From positions 26,223 through 90,222 of the forward strand of contig PDTD01000014.1 in assembly GCA_002748755.1 (NCBI GenBank): a stretch of DNA of 64,000 nt, given 5' to 3'. Below, piece after piece: positions 62,886-64,000 of the stretch; the first letter of the stretch is position 1, and every line of letters begins with the position of its first letter. The position numbers and the translations under genes are program-made. The notes beneath the pieces were generated by a model. It did not search any database. It saw only the letters and a list, made by a program, of their open reading frames with translations, and had not been told where the DNA came from. The DNA is from Desulfobulbus propionicus. GTDB lineage: Bacteria > Desulfobacterota > Desulfobulbia > Desulfobulbales > Desulfobulbaceae.

Positions 62886-63200
62886 TTACTCGTATGTCCT
62901 GCGAACAAAAGGTTTGCCGCCAACCCATAGAGTAAGGGTTACAGGTTTGGTGTAGCCCGTTTCAGTGCGGTACAGCTCCACATTTGTTTCCATAATGGCT
63001 TGGTGTTCAGCTGCATTTTCGGCAGGAATTCGCAATCATATCTCACCCTCCCCCTCGGGCGGCTGTATATTCCCATACGGCCCGGATTCCGGGGCAGGCA
63101 ATGCCCTGGCTTTCTCCACCTGGGTCTTTTCCCCGCGCTGAGGATGCGCGGCTGCATACTCCAGCTGCCAGATCGGGTTGTGGGTTTGCACCGTGCAGAC
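62886..63200 (-). pseudogene. Broken gene of unknown family with an in-frame TGA
   Basis: On the minus strand one continuous frame reads CTVQTHNPIWQLEYAAAHPQ …GNIQPPEGEGEI, then a TGA (63036-63038), then LRIPAENAAEHQAIM …PVTLTLWVGGKPFVRRTYE and a proper TAA. The composition on both sides of the TGA looks coding. The 5' end is cut where the rearranged tadD copy begins at 63201. The family is not recognised. The genome has tRNA-Sec, so read-through is conceivable, but no SECIS hairpin was seen and a nonsense mutation is more likely. The DNA between the TadG-like stop (62711) and this frame holds nothing else. Confidence 0.5.
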
Positions 63201-63201
63201 G

Positions 63202-63351
63202 TTGCAGTATGATCCCAAGTATGCAAGAGCCTACCATAATATGGCGGTCATTTATCGCTTGGTGGGTAAGCACACAATAGCTGCTGAGGCTGAACAGAAG
63301 GCGATAAGCCTTAACAAAGAGGCTGCAGAGGGTGCACCAGGTGCGGCCTCG
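63202..63351 (+). pseudogene. Rearranged partial duplicate of tadD
   Basis: Bases 63202-63348 match tadD 60405-60437 joined directly to 60732-60845, with two base differences (at the CACAATAGC and CCTTAAC positions). The joint is at the shared GCCTAC. The missing 294 bases are exactly 98 codons, so the tadD frame stays open: QYDPKYARAYHNMAVIYRL … until TAA at 63352 area, which is supplied by the following inverted repeat. No start codon or ribosome site is present. Duplication, then deletion by short homology, is the simplest reading. Confidence 0.8.
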
Positions 63352-63447
63352 TAATGACAACCTAAAAATGACCACCTTTTTTAACCCAAGCTCAGGGTGG
63401 TCAAAATTGGGTTAGCACAGGTGGTCATTTTTAGGTTGTCATTACGA
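63349..63447. repeat. 99-bp element with 29-bp perfect inverted repeats
   Basis: The left arm starts TCGTAATGACAACC and ends AATGACCACCT (63349-63377). The right arm (63419-63447) is its exact complement in reverse. Inside is a second pair, AACCCAA / TTGGGTT, and further GGTGGTCA blocks. TGACAAC…TGACCA with repeated inner blocks is reminiscent of IS21-family ends. It is not related to the 223-bp family. The tadD duplicate ends exactly at its left arm. Confidence 0.8.
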
Positions 63448-63687
63448 ACTGAAAGGAAAAGAGGTATTTCTGCTGTAAATGTATTGAAGCTGTCAAAGTT
63501 TTTTCGGATTTTCTGAAATTTTTTTTTTAAACATTCAAGCTCGATATAATTTAGATATAGCGAAAGAAAAAGCAGAAAAATCTCTATCAAAAGTAAATCC
63601 CTTTGGTAAGTCAGGAATAGTCAACAAAAATATGCTTGAAGCATAATTCACATAATCGCGGTGCTGACCGGCGCCGCAATTATACTT

Positions 63688-63993
63688 TTATAGTAGAGCT
63701 TCTATTCCTTTACGCTCCATGATATCTAAAAGTTTCTTTGAAGAACCTGCTGGTTTTTTTACCCCTTGTTCCCATTTTTGAACTGTTGATGTACTAATAT
63801 TGAAAACACTTGCTAAAGCAGCCTGACTTAAATTGAATTTTTTTCTGAGAGAAATAATGTTTTTGGGAGAATAGTCTTTAACTTGAGGAAGACATAGTTT
63901 CTCTATGTTTTTTAATGTTATATCATCAACAATTCCACTCTTGTTCAAGTCTTTAAGCGTCAATGTTATGGATTCTGCAATTGAATTTCTCAT
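63688..63993 (-). CDS. NadS/HigA-like antitoxin-type HTH regulator
   Basis: A 101-residue protein with a C-terminal XRE-type HTH: IISLRKKFNLSQAALASVFNISTSTVQKWEQGVKKPAGSSKKLL. This is the pattern of HigA/NadS-type antitoxins, where WEQGxxxPxG is typical. The N-terminal 45 residues are a short helical arm. Base composition is AT-rich. The start at 63993 is close to the window end, so the toxin that usually precedes it (RelE/HigB-like) would lie just outside. The pair would form a toxin-antitoxin module; this is inference from half of it. The 240 bases between the 29-bp inverted repeat and this gene hold no gene. Confidence 0.75.
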   Translation of the reverse strand: MRNSIAESITLTLKDLNKSGIVDDITLKNIEKLCLPQVKDYSPKNIISLRKKFNLSQAALASVFNISTSTVQKWEQGVKKPAGSSKKLLDIMERKGIEALL

Positions 63994-64000
63994 ATCTCTA

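Noticed and set aside
63381-63590. Minus-strand 69-codon frame rich in F, L and N
   Set aside because: It overlaps the 29-bp inverted repeat, has no ribosome site and matches no family.

Overview
The window reads as a chromosomal segment of a Gram-negative, anaerobic Desulfobacterota bacterium, most likely a sulfate- or sulfur-metabolising member of the Desulfobulbales. The pointers are Gram-negative secretion and pilus genes (SecB, PilM-Q, Tad), a PEP-CTERM protein, a selenocysteine tRNA, an FmdE-like protein and a stand-alone FMN-type glutamate synthase. The taxonomic call is inference from gene content, without a marker-gene tree.

Layout. 1-4.6 kb: a BMP-type purine nucleoside ABC transporter (binding protein truncated by the window edge, two permeases, ATPase) with xanthine phosphoribosyltransferase inside the cluster. 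4.9-11.4 kb: gamma carbonic anhydrase, a tiny CBM48 protein, a U32 protease-family gene with an Fe-S partner, an FmdE protein, YajC and Tgt. 12-17.6 kb: a GAF-ANTAR antiterminator followed by a leader with a hexaloop terminator and a glutamate-synthase-like gene, then a small-molecule kinase and a MazG-type hydrolase. 17.7-25.6 kb: tRNA-Sec, pyruvate kinase, GAPDH, GlyQ, UvrA, SecB. 25.9-33.4 kb: a minus-strand type IVa pilus cluster (PilM, N, O, P and a secretin split into two proteins) plus a lipoprotein. 33.7-42.1 kb: LepB, PyrB, PyrC, SfsA, a second GAPDH, RimI, Pgk, TpiA, SecG and tRNA-Leu. 42.7-43.5 kb: one PEP-CTERM protein. 44.2-50.3 kb: an SOS mutagenesis cassette (LexA, DUF72, catalytically degenerate ImuB, DnaE2). 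50.5-51.5 kb: a cobalamin riboswitch in front of a cNMP/AraC-type regulator. 51.8-62.7 kb: a Flp/Tad pilus locus, followed by debris (a rearranged duplicate of tadD, a broken gene, a 29-bp inverted repeat) and a NadS/HigA-like antitoxin at the edge.

The least expected structure is a family of dispersed intergenic repeats. At least six full-length copies of about 223 bp and several deletion derivatives (75-116 bp) share terminal inverted repeats close to AGCCCGGATTTCTCAT and an internal TTTGTCTC/GAGACAAA hairpin. They sit between genes, often touching 3' ends: four genes (imuB, glyQ, pyrC, sfsA) have stop codons inside or at the edge of a copy, and imuB reads 47 codons into one. No transposase lies in the window, so the family looks like non-autonomous MITEs.

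Limits: all calls come from reading translations and motifs by eye. No database search, structure prediction or alignment was run.
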